DNA from: an uncultured Vogesella sp.
GTDB lineage: Bacteria; Pseudomonadota; Gammaproteobacteria; Burkholderiales; Chromobacteriaceae
Assembly: GCA_946479405.1 (NCBI GenBank)
Contig: CAMLGD010000145.1
Span: forward strand, 1 to 8,516
Reading direction: 5' to 3'
DNA: 8,516 bases
The notes below the pieces were generated by a model. The model was not told the origin of the DNA. It did no database searches and was given only the letters and a program-made list of their open reading frames with translations. The translations under genes and the position numbers were made by a program. This document shows positions 7,009-8,516 of the stretch, in pieces; position 1 is the stretch's first letter, and the number at the start of each line of letters is the position of its first letter.

Positions 7009-7072
7009 GAGGTCATCTCCTAAGTAGAAGTCTTGGCTTCTGTTTCTGTCGTGCTGTGTGTACCAACCGGAA

Positions 7073-7387
7073 TCAGCTCAGCGGGGAAAACTCCGCGGGT
7101 TTCATGATCTTGCTTTCCATCTCCTCAAGCAGTGCCTGGATCTTGGGCGCAAACGCCTGCCAGGCGGGATCCCGTGCCAAAGCGGCACGCCGCTCCTCCC
7201 GCTCATCCAGGCTGGTATACGCCCAGATGTGCACGATCTGGTTCAGCGGGCCGATCTCGGAGTAGAAGTAGCCGATCAGCGTGCCCAGATACTGTTTCTG
7301 CAGTGCAATGCCTTCCTCCGCCACCAGCTGCAGGTAGGCCGGCATGGCACCCGTCTTGATACGGTAGGTACGGATTTCGTAGTACAT
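7073..7387 (-). CDS. NIPSNAP-family small protein
   Basis: A 104-residue cytoplasmic protein of the NIPSNAP family, a dimeric alpha+beta (ferredoxin-like) barrel fold. Family marks visible: the start MYYEIRTYRIKTGAMPAYLQL, the central GYFYSEIGPLNQIVHIWAYTSLDEREERRAAL (39-70), where the strand 'N-x-x-V-H-I-W-x-Y' and the basic helix are typical, and a late DPAWQAFAPKIQALLEEMES helix. No catalytic residues are established for bacterial members, which often occur inside catabolic operons. The stop of the preceding dehydrogenase overlaps its ribosome binding site (TGAGGAGGCGGACATG), so the two are almost certainly co-translated, which hints at a role next to that enzyme: handling an unstable intermediate or a minor monooxygenase- or isomerase-like step. 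That role is inference only. The length is normal for single-domain bacterial members. Confidence 0.9.
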   Translation of the reverse strand: MYYEIRTYRIKTGAMPAYLQLVAEEGIALQKQYLGTLIGYFYSEIGPLNQIVHIWAYTSLDEREERRAALARDPAWQAFAPKIQALLEEMESKIMKPAEFSPLS

Positions 7388-7397
7388 GTCCGCCTCC

Positions 7398-8516
7398 TCA
7401 GCGCATCACGAACGGGTCGGCAATCGGCTCGTCCGAGGTGCGGATCCACACCGACTTGGTACGGGTGTAATCCAGCATCGCCTCCAGGCCGCCTTCGCGC
7501 CCCAGCCCGCTCTGGCCGTAGCCGCCGAACGGCACGATCGGCGACACCGCACGGTAGGTGTTCACCCACACGATGCCGGCGCGCAGCGCCCGTGTCAGAC
7601 GGTGACCACGGGCCAGGTCGCGGGTGAACACGCCGGATGCCAAGCCGTAGACGCTGTCGTTGGCCAGTGCCACGGCCTCGGCCTCGGTGTCGAAGGTCAC
7701 CACGCTCAGCACCGGGCCGAACAGCTCGGTGGTGACGCTGGGCACGCGGCTGTGCGGGCAGGCCAGGATGGTGGGGCGGTAGTAGTAGCCGGCGGCAAAA
7801 TCCAGCGGCACGGTACCGCCGGTCAGCAGCTCGGCACCGGCGTCCACGCTGGCGGCCACTACGTGCTGGATGTGCGCACGCTGCTTCTGCGTTGCCAGCG
7901 GCCCCATCTCGGTGGCGCTGTCCTGCGGATCGCCGATGCGGATCGCCTCGGCCTTGGCCACCAGCTTGGCCAGCAGGCGATCGCGCACGCCGCGCTGCAC
8001 CAGCAGGCGCGAGCCGGCGACGCAGCTCTGGCCGCTGGCGGCAAAGATGCCGGCGACGATGGCATTGCTGACGCTATCGACATCCACATCATCGAACACC
8101 AGCACCGGCGACTTGCCGCCCAGCTCCAGCGTGGTGTACGCCAGGTTGCTGGCCGAGTTGCGCACGATATGGCGCGCGGTTTCCGGGCCGCCGGTAAAGG
8201 CGATGCGCGATACCAGCGGGTGGCTGGTCAGCACCCGGCCGCAGTCGTTGCCAAAGCCGGTGATGATGTTCACCACCCCCGGTGGGAAGCCGGCCTCGTG
8301 CACCAGACGGGCAAACGCCAGCAACGGTGCCGGGCCCTCCTCCGACGCCTTCAGCACCACGGTGCAGCCTGCGGCCAACGCTGGCCCCAGCTTCACCGCC
8401 GACAGGAACAGCTGCGAGTTCCACGGCACGATGGCAGCCACCACGCCGATCGGTTCGCGGCGCAGGAAGGCCTCCATGTCAGGCTTGTCCACCGGCAGGC
8501 AGGCGCCCTGCAGCTT
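7398..8516 (-). CDS. NAD(P)-dependent aldehyde dehydrogenase, partial (N terminus outside window)
   Basis: The C-terminal 372 residues of an aldehyde dehydrogenase; the frame runs open through the right edge, so about 110-120 N-terminal residues are missing and the GTG at 8492 is internal. Counting from the first visible codon, the oxyanion Asn33 (VPWNS), cofactor Lys56 (VVLKASEEGP), general base Glu131 (LELGGKSP) and nucleophile Cys165 (SGQSCVAGSR) are all present, with FTGGPETAR at 107-115 and the end motif PFGGYGQSGLGREGG. It is clearly not a second GabD: it has Lys-Ala-Ser-Glu for GabD's Lys-Pro-Ala-Glu and a single Cys in the active-site loop. It resembles the branch that holds TgnC of trigonelline degradation and hydroxy/aryl-aldehyde enzymes, from memory, so the substrate is not certain. 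An aminoaldehyde role in polyamine breakdown is the main alternative. Its TGA lies in the next gene's ribosome binding site. Confidence 0.92.
   Translation of the reverse strand, partial: KLQGACLPVDKPDMEAFLRREPIGVVAAIVPWNSQLFLSAVKLGPALAAGCTVVLKASEEGPAPLLAFARLVHEAGFPPGVVNIITGFGNDCGRVLTSHPLVSRIAFTGGPETARHIVRNSASNLAYTTLELGGKSPVLVFDDVDVDSVSNAIVAGIFAASGQSCVAGSRLLVQRGVRDRLLAKLVAKAEAIRIGDPQDSATEMGPLATQKQRAHIQHVVAASVDAGAELLTGGTVPLDFAAGYYYRPTILACPHSRVPSVTTELFGPVLSVVTFDTEAEAVALANDSVYGLASGVFTRDLARGHRLTRALRAGIVWVNTYRAVSPIVPFGGYGQSGLGREGGLEAMLDYTRTKSVWIRTSDEPIADPFVMR

Noticed and set aside
6031..7023. Plus-strand open frame of 330 codons opposite the binding-protein gene
   Set aside because: Antisense shadow of a clear secreted binding protein; no ribosome binding site or recognisable domain.
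7056..7068. Possible GntR half-dyad (TGTGTACCAAC) in the gap before the binding-protein gene
   Set aside because: The two halves are not a good inverted repeat and no clear -35/-10 pair accompanies it; a chance match is likely.

Overview
The window is GC-rich, densely coded DNA typical of a Gram-negative proteobacterium. A beta- or gammaproteobacterium is my guess from the codon bias, the Gram-negative style periplasmic binding protein and the E. coli-like GabD; the genus cannot be read from the sequence. It holds two convergent transcription units.

Left edge (+ strand, 1-473): the C-terminal third of a TRAP transporter large permease (DctM type), closed by a strong intrinsic terminator at 503-532. 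Next comes a gap of about 390 bases (533-923) with no convincing gene, an 8-bp dyad at 693-722, and a perfect 14-bp hairpin at 851-883 that probably ends the opposing operon.

Rest of the window (- strand, read from 8516 down to 924): one tightly packed operon of eight genes. In transcription order it encodes an aldehyde dehydrogenase (5' end outside the window), a small NIPSNAP-family protein, a periplasmic binding protein, two ABC permeases, an ABC ATPase (a complete PotFGHI/PotABCD-type importer), a GabD-type succinate-semialdehyde dehydrogenase and a GntR/FCD regulator. Junctions are very tight: stop codons lie in or next to the next ribosome binding site, and the second permease and the ATPase overlap by ATGA. 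Two GC-rich intercistronic hairpins, after the binding protein and before gabD, probably adjust relative expression. No promoter for the operon is visible, so it should lie beyond 8516.

The simplest reading is an import-and-degrade system for a small nitrogen-containing compound. The importer brings it in, upstream enzymes plus the first aldehyde dehydrogenase process it, and GabD passes succinate semialdehyde to the TCA cycle as succinate. The binding protein has Arg where polyamine receptors such as PotF have a ligand-binding Asp, which argues against a plain polyamine and for a carboxylated or zwitterionic substrate. A trigonelline-type N-heterocycle pathway is one candidate; GABA or a polyamine derivative is the alternative. 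The regulator is unusual in having lost three of the four expected metal ligands of its FCD domain.
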